Assembly (NCBI GenBank): GCA_038236995.1
Contig: JBBRZE010000009.1
Span: forward strand, 1 to 64,000
From: JAAFHB01 sp038236995
Lineage (GTDB): Bacteria > Bacteroidota > Bacteroidia > Bacteroidales > Prolixibacteraceae
DNA length: 64,000 nt
Direction of reading: 5' to 3'
The notes beneath the pieces were generated by a model. That model saw nothing but the letters and a program-made list of their open reading frames with translations. It did not search any database and was not told the DNA's origin. Position 1 is the first letter of the stretch, and each line of letters opens with the position of its first letter. Position numbers and translations under genes: made by a program. Below are positions 26,406 through 34,083 of this stretch, piece by piece.

Positions 26406-28634
26406 TTACTGATTGGGTTTTTTAAGAGAATGACTGTGGCTGGGTTCTCTTGGCTCACGTGGCTCGTTGCGCTCAGGACGCGGACCACGATCGTTGTTTC
26501 CACCTTCAGCATATCCTTCAGGTTTTGGAAGTAATGCTTTACGCGAAAGTTTCAGTTTCCCGGAGCGCTGATCAACTTCGAGTAATTTAACCTCAACGAT
26601 ATCGCCAACTTTCAACACACTTTCAGGATTTTCAATGCGTTTCCAGTCGATTTCCGAAACATGTAAAAGTCCTTCTTTACCCGGCATGATTTCAATGAAA
26701 GCGCCAAACTGAACGATAGACTTCACTTTCCCTTTGTAAATTTCTCCAACTTCGGGAAGTGCTACGATCGCACGAATTCGAGCAATAGCTGCATCGATCG
26801 AATCTTTATCAGGAGCACTGATCTCAATGCGACCCTGATCTTCGATTTCTTCGATGGCAATAGTTGCTTTGGTGTCAGCCTGAATCTGCTGGATAATTTT
26901 TCCTCCAGGACCAATAACCGGCCCGATCATGTCCTTAGGAATCATCATCGTTACAATTCTTGGAACATTAGGTTTGTAATCTTCGCGGGCTTCGCTGATT
27001 ACTTCCAGTATTTTACCAAGAATATGCGCCCTACCCTCTTTGGCCTGCTGCAATGCTTTTGACATTACTTCGTATGATAAACCATCAACCTTGATGTCCA
27101 TCTGGGTAGCAGTTATCCCTTTTGTTGTTCCGGTAACTTTGAAATCCATATCTCCCAAATGATCCTCGTCGCCAAGAATGTCGGAAAGAACGGCAAATTT
27201 ATCAGAGCCTTTATCGGTAATCAAACCCATCGCGATTCCCGAAACCGGTCGTTTAAGGTGAATACCGGCATCATACATCGCCATAGTTCCTGCGCAAACA
27301 GTTGCCATTGATGAAGAACCGTTCGATTCAAGAATATCAGAGACAACACGTACGATATAAGGGAATCCTTCAGGAATCATCTTTTTCAGTGCGCGGTGTG
27401 CCAAATTTCCATGTCCGATTTCGCGGCGTGAAAGTCCACGTGGAACTTTTGCTTCACCTGTACTAAACGATGGGAAATTATAATGTAATAAAAAGCGCTC
27501 GCGTCCTTTAAAGGTAACATTGTCAATGATTTTCTCATCCATTTTGGTACCTAACGTTACACTTGTCAGTGATTGTGTCTCTCCACGAGTGAAGATCGCC
27601 GACCCGTGAGATCCTGGCAAGTAGCCAATTTCGCCCCAGATAGGCCTGATCTGCGTCGTAGAACGACCATCAAGACGAATACCATCATCAAGTATCATGC
27701 GGCGCATTGCTTCTTTTTCGACATCGTGATAATATCTCGAAATCAAACTCTTGTTTACTTCTGAAGACTCTTTTCCTTCGCTGTATGCAACGACGAAATC
27801 TTCTTTAATTTGAGCAAAAGAACTATAGCGCAAATGTTTATCAGTGATAAGCGAACGAGCGGTGTCGTAAGCTTTCTGGTAAGTTTCTTTCCAGATTGTC
27901 TCGCGAAGAACTTCGTCATTCTGTTCGTGACAATACTCACGTTTCACAACGCCGACTTCTGCAGCAAGTTCATTTTGCAATTGGCAATGAATTTTGATGT
28001 TTTCGTGGGCAAATTTAATGGCATCAAGCATTTCTTCTTCCGAAACCTCATCCATTTCACCTTCCACCATCATTATATTGTCAAACGATGCCCCAACCAT
28101 AATATCGATATCGGCGGTGGCAAGTTGTTCGGCTGATGGATTAATTACAAACTTTCCTCCGATACGAGCAACACGAACCTCCGAAATCGGACCATTGAAA
28201 GGAACATCCGAAACCGCGAGCGCGGCCGATGCTGCCAATCCGGCCAGGCAATCAGGCATTTCATTTTTACCAGAAGAGATCAGTGCAATCATTACCACTG
28301 TTTCCGCATGGAAATTATCCGGAAATAGCGGACGTAATACACGGTCAACCAAACGGGCAGTCAGGATTTCATCATCCGATGGACGTGATTCTCTTTTCAT
28401 GAATCCACCCGGAAACCTTCCGGCTGCCGAGAATTTTTCGCGGTAGTCAACCGAAAGCGGCATAAAATCAACGTTTTCAGCAGCTTCTTTTGCAGATACC
28501 ACAGTTGCAAGCAACATGGTATCACCCATTTTTACTACAACCGATCCGTCGGCCTGTTTTGCCAACTTGCCGGTTTCGATGTTAATCGTACGGCCATCGC
28601 CCAGATCAATTGTCTTACTAACAGCTTTGTACAT
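26406..28634 (-). CDS. pnp: Polyribonucleotide nucleotidyltransferase (PNPase)
   Basis: 742 residues. Two RNase PH-like domains (about 1-210 and 310-545, with PDEMDV-like GDMDFKVTGT in the second), a KH domain (MIPKDMIGPVIGPGGKIIQQ, about 555-575) and an S1 domain (GEIYKGKVKSIVQFGAFIEI, from about 625). The C-terminal tail is rich in Pro, Arg, Glu and Asn. It degrades RNA 3' to 5' with phosphate. rpsO lies upstream on the same strand, the classical rpsO-pnp order, but a terminator between them (28694-28721) suggests partly separate transcription. Confidence 0.98.
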   Translation of the reverse strand: MYKAVSKTIDLGDGRTINIETGKLAKQADGSVVVKMGDTMLLATVVSAKEAAENVDFMPLSVDYREKFSAAGRFPGGFMKRESRPSDDEILTARLVDRVLRPLFPDNFHAETVVMIALISSGKNEMPDCLAGLAASAALAVSDVPFNGPISEVRVARIGGKFVINPSAEQLATADIDIMVGASFDNIMMVEGEMDEVSEEEMLDAIKFAHENIKIHCQLQNELAAEVGVVKREYCHEQNDEVLRETIWKETYQKAYDTARSLITDKHLRYSSFAQIKEDFVVAYSEGKESSEVNKSLISRYYHDVEKEAMRRMILDDGIRLDGRSTTQIRPIWGEIGYLPGSHGSAIFTRGETQSLTSVTLGTKMDEKIIDNVTFKGRERFLLHYNFPSFSTGEAKVPRGLSRREIGHGNLAHRALKKMIPEGFPYIVRVVSDILESNGSSSMATVCAGTMAMYDAGIHLKRPVSGIAMGLITDKGSDKFAVLSDILGDEDHLGDMDFKVTGTTKGITATQMDIKVDGLSYEVMSKALQQAKEGRAHILGKILEVISEAREDYKPNVPRIVTMMIPKDMIGPVIGPGGKIIQQIQADTKATIAIEEIEDQGRIEISAPDKDSIDAAIARIRAIVALPEVGEIYKGKVKSIVQFGAFIEIMPGKEGLLHVSEIDWKRIENPESVLKVGDIVEVKLLEVDQRSGKLKLSRKALLPKPEGYAEGGNNDRGPRPERNEPREPREPSHSHSLKKPNQ

Positions 28635-28693
28635 AGTTTAAAAAATAAATTTATTAATAATTGAAATAAATGGGTGGGGCTTTAAATATTTAA

Positions 28694-28721
28694 AAAAAGG
28701 CAATTCGAAAATTGCCTTTTT
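28694..28721 (-). terminator. Rho-independent terminator after rpsO
   Basis: A 12-bp stem AAAAAGGCAATT / AATTGCCTTTTT with a tetraloop-sized CGAA loop, 10 bases past the rpsO stop and 60 bases before the pnp ATG. Confidence 0.9.
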
Positions 28722-28731
28722 AGGTAGTTCG

Positions 28732-29001
28732 TTATTTACGAAGATTGAGTTCCTTGATCAATGAGCGGTAACGTTCAATGTCTTTTCTTTTAAGGTAATC
28801 GAGCAACGCCCGACGTTTACCTACCAATCCGATCAGCGCACGCTGTGTTCCGAAATCCTTTTTGTTGACTTTCAGATGCTCCGTAAGGTGACTAATACGA
28901 AATGAGAAAAGGGCAACCTGTCCTTCGGTAGAACCTGTGTTGGTCACTGTTTTACCGTACTTTTCAAAAATCTCCTGTTTTTTCTCAGCAGTTAAATACA
29001 T
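28732..29001 (-). CDS. rpsO: 30S ribosomal protein S15
   Basis: 89 residues, the normal size. Signatures: GSTEGQVALFSFRISHLTEHLK, with conserved His and Asp/Glu contacts to 16S rRNA helix 22, then GLVGKRRALLDYLKRKD and the terminal RYRSLIKELNLRK. It is upstream of pnp. The ATG is at 28999-29001. Confidence 0.98.
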   Translation of the reverse strand: MYLTAEKKQEIFEKYGKTVTNTGSTEGQVALFSFRISHLTEHLKVNKKDFGTQRALIGLVGKRRALLDYLKRKDIERYRSLIKELNLRK

Positions 29002-29088
29002 TACTTATAAATTAAAAAATGATACAATTATTGCACCGCAGTATTCGTGTTCGATAGCAACGGTTCAACATTAATTAAAAAACCGGCA

Positions 29089-29096
29089 CAAAGCTA
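29089..29096 (-). promoter_or_regulatory. -7 promoter box of rpsO
   Basis: The minus strand reads TAGCTTTG, a perfect TAnnTTTG. The predicted leader is about 80 bases, long enough for S15 autoregulation, though I could not identify a specific S15-binding fold in it. Confidence 0.4.
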
Positions 29097-29178
29097 CAAA
29101 ATAATCTGCTAATATTTTTAACGCTTTTGTTGATTTAATTGAAGTTGCAATTCTACTTGCATGATTGATTGCATCGAA

Positions 29179-30204
29179 TCACATTTTATCTTCAAGAAAA
29201 TTATTGAGATTTCGCACCTGCTCAGGTGATCCCAAAACGAACAACTGATCTTGAACGCTGAGTGGGTAATCGCTCCCAGGGTTAAAAACATATTTGCCCT
29301 CCCCATTTTTCAATCCGATAATGGTTGTTCCAGTAACACTTCCCAAATTTAATTCGCCTATCGTCTTTCCACTGTTGACAGCAGCCAAATTACGGCAATG
29401 TACTTCATGGATACTTACATCACGATCTCGTTGGAGTAAAATATACTCCATAAACTCGACCACATCTGGTTGTGTAACCAAACGAGCCATTCGTTGTCCC
29501 CCCATTCGTTCAGGCATGATCACATTTGTTGCCCCGGCTCTTCTGAGTTTTACGTCAGAACCAATTTCGGAAGCACGGCTAATGATAGTCAGATCAGAAT
29601 TCATGCTGCGGGCAGTTAGTACTACAAACATATTGTCAGCATCATTAGGAGTTGTAGCGATCAATGCCCTTGCACGGTCAATACCTGCAGTACGAAGCAC
29701 TTCTTCATTCGTGGCATCACCCTGAATAAAAAGAAGATTTGGATCCTCCTGAATGCGGGCAATTACGTTTTCGCGCCGTTCAATGATCACAAATGGATGA
29801 ATATGATCGGTTAATTCGAGCGCAGCTTGCTCTCCATTCCGACCATAGCCGCATATAATCACGTGATCGGTCAATTTTTCAATCCTTTTGCTCACCCTGT
29901 TTGTTTTTAATTTTTTTACAAATTCACCATCCAGAAAAAAACGCACAATGCTTGATCCGACAAACGCAAAGCTTCCAAGACTAAAGATAATCAGGAATGA
30001 AACGAATAACTTTCCTGTTGGCGAAAGTGGCCTGACAACTTCAAATCCTACTGTCGAAACGGAAAGAACGGTCATGTACAAAGCGTCAATAAATCCGTAT
30101 TCTTCAATAAAATGGAAGCCAACCAATCCAAATACAAACACAAATATCACTAATAAAATGGCAATTCTGAAAGTCCTAGTTGTTTGTTTTTCAAAACGGT
30201 TCAT
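29179..30204 (-). CDS. Two-span potassium channel with RCK (TrkA-N/TrkA-C) domains
   Basis: 341 residues. Two membrane spans (about 13-33 and 65-85) flank a pore loop with filter VSTVGFEVV. Residues about 115-235 are the TrkA-N Rossmann domain (HVIICGYGRNGEQAALEL) and about 265-341 the TrkA-C ligand-sensing domain. The filter reads TVGFEV rather than the common TVGYGD, so ion selectivity may differ. The start overlaps the end of the DUF2851 gene by 14 bases, so the two are probably translated from one message. Confidence 0.9.
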   Translation of the reverse strand: MNRFEKQTTRTFRIAILLVIFVFVFGLVGFHFIEEYGFIDALYMTVLSVSTVGFEVVRPLSPTGKLFVSFLIIFSLGSFAFVGSSIVRFFLDGEFVKKLKTNRVSKRIEKLTDHVIICGYGRNGEQAALELTDHIHPFVIIERRENVIARIQEDPNLLFIQGDATNEEVLRTAGIDRARALIATTPNDADNMFVVLTARSMNSDLTIISRASEIGSDVKLRRAGATNVIMPERMGGQRMARLVTQPDVVEFMEYILLQRDRDVSIHEVHCRNLAAVNSGKTIGELNLGSVTGTTIIGLKNGEGKYVFNPGSDYPLSVQDQLFVLGSPEQVRNLNNFLEDKM

Positions 30205-31468
30205 GTACTATTATTTTATGTCCGATGGTGCAGTCCAGGCATTTCCTTGGCTCACAATAGTCGTGTTGAAGCTGCAGTAATGCCTGCGATTCAAGTGCAT
30301 TTGCTGCCACTATTCCAGCTCCGGCCCACCGGCTTATCGAACTATTAATCTCCGCAGGCATTTGCTCAAGTATATCGAGTGCTCTGTCTTTCAAAAATAG
30401 TTTATTTTGGCATTCGCCATAAAGAAAATAAAAAGGGACGACCACATTTATAACGATAAGCCTGAAAATCTGATCCCCAAACACTTTTTTCCGTACAACA
30501 GAGGGTTTATTAAAGCTATAATGAGTATCCCAGTATTCCGATGCCTTCACCATAAACAACCGCTGTAAATCTTCCAGTTTGCTAGCATCAATCACCGAGG
30601 CAAATAGTCCTTTTGAATTGTGAATCAGCATCGAAAATTGTGCCAATCTGATTGTCGGAAAGTTTCCTGGGTGCATCCTCATAAACTTCCACAAATGACC
30701 TCCAATTGGTTTCAGACCATATTTAACCGCCAGAAAACGGTACTCTTTTCGCAATTCAAGATAATACTCATCTCCAAACAATTCTTCACCAAGCAATCCA
30801 GCTTGCCCGAAAAGAAGCGCCTCAATCTGAAACAACGAATCATGATGTCGTGCCAACACCGATTGCGGAAGTGACCGAGCCACCATTTCGAAGGGAAGTG
30901 CATTCTCCTTCAGACCAAAACTGCGGGCAAGCATACGATAAAAAGTCTCGCCCCAATCCTCTTTTGTCTCCAGAAGCACTTTGTTAATCGATTCAATCTT
31001 TTGCTGTAGCCGTTCAATTACGATCCCGTTCAGGAAAAATTTTATTCTAAACGGATCTACCTGATACAATAATGAAGCGCAGCCGATCCAGTCATGACTT
31101 CTAATCAACATTTCATAATTGTCTTCAATCCACCGGGGCCAATTGATCACCAAGGCAGGCACGCAAGAACCCAGATCATTAAACACCTGAATATCTAAGA
31201 CTGCCACAACATGAAGAATCGTATTTCGGTATACAGGATCATTTTGATGCCCATGCTTGTTCCAATCTGAAGCTCGCTGATGAATTTCGATATTCCCAGC
31301 CCATAGCGTTTCACCAATCCGTATTCGCGCATCAAAAAAATCAGGACCGGCATTCGTATTGTGCCTTCCCTGATGCACTATTTGTAGTGATTCCCCATCC
31401 TGGGTGAAAAGAGAATCGTTCTGATAAAGTTTATTATTCCAGATAAAATGGAGAAAATCCTCTTTCAT
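30191..31468 (-). CDS. DUF2851 family protein
   Basis: 425 residues, soluble. The N-terminus MKEDFLHFIWNNKLYQNDSL, followed by QGRHNTNAGPDFFDARIRI and WAGNIEIHQRASDW, is typical of the DUF2851 family of Bacteroidota. Conserved Asp, Glu and His residues in the NAGPDF...EIH region hint at an enzyme, and a C-terminal CxxCxxC-like segment (CEPRKCLDCTIG) could bind metal. The biochemical role is not known. It overlaps the downstream K+ channel gene by 14 bases. Confidence 0.9.
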   Translation of the reverse strand: MKEDFLHFIWNNKLYQNDSLFTQDGESLQIVHQGRHNTNAGPDFFDARIRIGETLWAGNIEIHQRASDWNKHGHQNDPVYRNTILHVVAVLDIQVFNDLGSCVPALVINWPRWIEDNYEMLIRSHDWIGCASLLYQVDPFRIKFFLNGIVIERLQQKIESINKVLLETKEDWGETFYRMLARSFGLKENALPFEMVARSLPQSVLARHHDSLFQIEALLFGQAGLLGEELFGDEYYLELRKEYRFLAVKYGLKPIGGHLWKFMRMHPGNFPTIRLAQFSMLIHNSKGLFASVIDASKLEDLQRLFMVKASEYWDTHYSFNKPSVVRKKVFGDQIFRLIVINVVVPFYFLYGECQNKLFLKDRALDILEQMPAEINSSISRWAGAGIVAANALESQALLQLQHDYCEPRKCLDCTIGHKIIVHEPF

Positions 31469-31703
31469 ATGAGAATAAATTTATTTTTAATAATCACATG
31501 GAACCCTTATAATTTATACCATTTGATGCGAACTTTTGCAGGTAAGGGTTTCATCGGCTTATAGATTTAGCTTACCGAAAGATACGAAAAAAATAAAAGA
31601 ATAAAGAGGTGAAAATAACTTAAAAATGAAGGAATGCAAAAACTATCATAAATTGCCTAAAAACTTATGTGTTTTCAACCGTAACGCCTAATTAAACATT
31701 GAC

Positions 31704-32351
31704 CTATTCCGATATTTTGCGAAGGACTGTCATGCCATCCCTGATGGGTATCATAAATGTTTCGACGCGGTGATCGATCTTTACAAAATCATTAAATTGC
31801 ATTATACTAATTGTTTGCTCATCATTTGCTGCAACTTTTTGAACAACTTTCCCTGCCCACAAAGTATTATCGGCAATAATCACCCCACCAATTGCTACTT
31901 TGGGAAATAGAAGGTTGTAGTTTGATAAATACTTCCGTTTGTCGGCATCAATAAAAACGAGGTCAAATTTCCCCTCCAATTGAGGAATAATATCATCAGC
32001 ATCGCCGATGTGTTGAATAATTCGGTCCCGCATTCCCGATTCTTCAAAAAATGATGCTGCCAAAAGCTCCAGTTCATCATTAATTTCGATTGTGTGAAGT
32101 ATCCCATCATCTGACAATCCATTTGCAAGACACAAAGCGGAATAGCCGGTATAGGTTCCGATCTCCAATATTCTTGATGGCTTAACAAGCTTACTTAACA
32201 GTGTCAAGAGTGAACCCTGCAGATGGCCTGAGCACATGCGACCATTTACCATCATCACTTGAGTCTGGCGAAAAAGCCGCGCCAGCAATGGACTCTCATC
32301 CTCTATATGTGACAAGAGGTATTGATCAATAACTTTATCAATCTTTATCAC
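31704..32351 (-). CDS. SAM-dependent O-methyltransferase (COMT-like, metal dependent)
   Basis: 215 residues. Motif I is ILEIGTYTGYSALCLANGL, followed by the acidic strand HTIEINDE, the metal-binding DADKRKY and IADNTLWAGKV. This is the class I, divalent-metal-dependent catechol O-methyltransferase-like family; the substrate is unknown. The start is GTG at 32349-32351, inside the last codons of the M16 protease gene (14-base overlap), so the genes are translationally coupled. Confidence 0.9.
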   Translation of the reverse strand: MIKIDKVIDQYLLSHIEDESPLLARLFRQTQVMMVNGRMCSGHLQGSLLTLLSKLVKPSRILEIGTYTGYSALCLANGLSDDGILHTIEINDELELLAASFFEESGMRDRIIQHIGDADDIIPQLEGKFDLVFIDADKRKYLSNYNLLFPKVAIGGVIIADNTLWAGKVVQKVAANDEQTISIMQFNDFVKIDHRVETFMIPIRDGMTVLRKISE

Positions 32352-33573
32352 TTTGATTATATATTAAAACTGATAATTTATCGAAATCCAAAATTTCATT
32401 GGCAATATCCATGATTTGAGAGGTAGTTACTGCATTGATTTTTTTATACAGAACATCCAAATCGTCCATTTTATTGTAGATCAAAAAACTTTTACCAAGC
32501 GATAACATCAGATCTTCATGATTTTCCTGCGACATGGCCAACTGACCAACCACTTGTTTCTTCGCTTTGCTGATCTGAATATTTCCCAGCACTTTATTCT
32601 GTAGAATCTTAATCTCACGTTTAATCAACGATATCGCCTTATCGAGATTATCCTTATCTGTTCCAAAATAAATGGTGATAGTTCCAGTGTCAGAATAGGC
32701 AGTATAGGAAGATTCAAGATTATAAGCAATCCCGTTTCTTTCGCGCAAAGCTAAATTAAGCCTCGAATTTCCTGATTGACCTCCAAGAATACTGTTCAGT
32801 AAAACGAGTGCAATCCGATTTTGGTGGAGTACATCGTATGCAAGACCTCCGATCAGACAATGCGCCTGAAAAGTTTCTTTCTCGACTGATTTAAATCTGG
32901 GAGTATAACCGGTGACCAAAGGACGATTAAAAGTTCGCCGGTTATCCGGGAAAATACTAAAGTACCGTTCAGCAAGATGAAAAAATCGTTTACCGCTGAT
33001 ATTTCCAACCGAACAGATTACCATCTGATCGGTATTGTAATTTTTAGCCATAAACCGTTGAATATCATTGCGCGTAAATGCTTTCACATTTTCGGGAGTT
33101 CCAAGGATATTTCGTCCGATAGGATTACCTTCAAAAATAAGCTCTTCAAACTCATCAAAGATCAGTTCCGATGGAGAATCATTGTAGGAATTGATTTCGT
33201 CAATGATTACATCCTGCTCTTTTTTAAGTTCCTGATCAGGGAAAGTACTATTAATCAATATATCACTAAAAAGTTCGATAGTACGTTGGTAATATTCTGT
33301 CAAAAAAGATGCATGAATTGCTGTTTCCTCCTTTGTCGTATAAGCATTCATTTCGCCGCCTACATCTTCAAGACGGCTCAGGATATGAAAAGACTTCCGC
33401 TTAATCGTGCCTTTGAAAATTGTATGCTCGATAAAGTGAGCCATACCTTGTTCCATGAGCTCCTCGTCACGTGAACCGGTGTTGATAATGATTCCGCAAT
33501 GGGAAACTGGTGAATCGACACGCTGATGAACCAGCCGTATTCCATTGGGTAAGAGTGCAGAAAAATATTCCAT
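32338..33573 (-). CDS. M16-family (insulinase-like) zinc protease
   Basis: 411 residues. The inverted zinc motif HFIEH (His46-x-x-Glu49-His50) is intact, with the downstream acidic ligand in EQDVIIDEI, so the N-terminal half is a complete catalytic module. The C-terminal half has the usual second-domain features (GLAYDVLHQNRIAL, LNSILGGQSGNSRL). Upstream frame extends to a TTG; I chose the ATG at 33571-33573 (MEYFSALLPNGIRLVHQ). No signal peptide is seen, so it is probably cytoplasmic. Coupled to the O-methyltransferase gene. Confidence 0.93.
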   Translation of the reverse strand: MEYFSALLPNGIRLVHQRVDSPVSHCGIIINTGSRDEELMEQGMAHFIEHTIFKGTIKRKSFHILSRLEDVGGEMNAYTTKEETAIHASFLTEYYQRTIELFSDILINSTFPDQELKKEQDVIIDEINSYNDSPSELIFDEFEELIFEGNPIGRNILGTPENVKAFTRNDIQRFMAKNYNTDQMVICSVGNISGKRFFHLAERYFSIFPDNRRTFNRPLVTGYTPRFKSVEKETFQAHCLIGGLAYDVLHQNRIALVLLNSILGGQSGNSRLNLALRERNGIAYNLESSYTAYSDTGTITIYFGTDKDNLDKAISLIKREIKILQNKVLGNIQISKAKKQVVGQLAMSQENHEDLMLSLGKSFLIYNKMDDLDVLYKKINAVTTSQIMDIANEILDFDKLSVLIYNQSDKD

Positions 33574-33701
33574 TATTTGGTTTTGAACAAGTTGCAAAAG
33601 TATTGAAAATAACGATCTCAAATGCCACCTTACATTGGTTTAATTTCGGATTCTTAAAATTCAACTAAAATCAACTTTATTCATTTTTTTTTGAGTGTAT
33701 A

Positions 33702-33732
33702 CTTGGAGGCAAATAAAATTTGATTAGTTTTG
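33702..33732 (+). promoter_or_regulatory. Promoter of tRNA-Phe
   Basis: CTTG (33702-33705), a 19-base spacer, then TAGTTTTG (33725-33732), which matches TAnnTTTG. The predicted start is about 33739, 12 bases before the mature tRNA. Confidence 0.5.
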
Positions 33733-33750
33733 CACCGCGTTAGAAAACAA

Positions 33751-33823
<73 letters not shown>

Positions 33824-33846
33824 CACAATGAAAACGCAAGATGTTT

Positions 33847-33878
33847 AAATCCTGATTTTCTCACGAAAATCAGGATTT
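33847..33878 (+). terminator. Terminator after tRNA-Phe
   Basis: A 14-bp perfect stem (33847-33860 with 33865-33878), 4-base loop TCAC, then a T-run. It ends the single-tRNA transcript. Confidence 0.9.
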
Positions 33879-33952
33879 TTTATTCCTTTTAAACGACCTG
33901 AATTTTACGTTTTTAAAAGTTAAATGATTTTACATTTTTTTAACACTAAATA

Positions 33953-33984
33953 TTTGGAGACCACGACATACAACATTATCTTTG
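33953..33984 (+). promoter_or_regulatory. Consensus Bacteroidota promoter for a small transcript
   Basis: TTTG at 33953-33956, a 20-base spacer, then TATCTTTG at 33977-33984, which is as good a match to TTTG-N19-21-TAnnTTTG as any in the window. It points right, where no plus-strand protein gene follows. Confidence 0.7.
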
Positions 33985-33990
33985 TGGTAC

Positions 33991-34083
33991 ATTTTTTTTC
34001 ATAAGTTTAGGTTTAGTTAGGTTAGTTAGTTTGGTTAGTTTTAGTAAAAGGATGGAACCGCCCGGTTTCATCCTTTTCAATTT
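33991..34083 (+). ncRNA. Candidate small RNA, about 90 nt, with GTTAG-rich 5' half
   Basis: Bounded by the promoter at 33953-33984 and a hairpin at 34046-34077. The 5' part is an unstructured, degenerate run of GTTTAG/GTTAG units (about 34006-34044). No start codon with a plausible frame precedes the hairpin. It lies tail to tail with the SNF2 gene (stop at 34084), so its 3' end might also pair with the end of that message. Not a family I recognise. Confidence 0.5.
34046..34077. terminator. Bidirectional terminator hairpin
   Basis: AAAAGGATGGAACC (34046-34059) pairs with GGTTTCATCCTTTT (34064-34077) with one G-U pair and a 4-base loop. It can stop both the minus-strand SNF2 transcript (7 bases past its stop) and the plus-strand small RNA. 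Confidence 0.85.
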
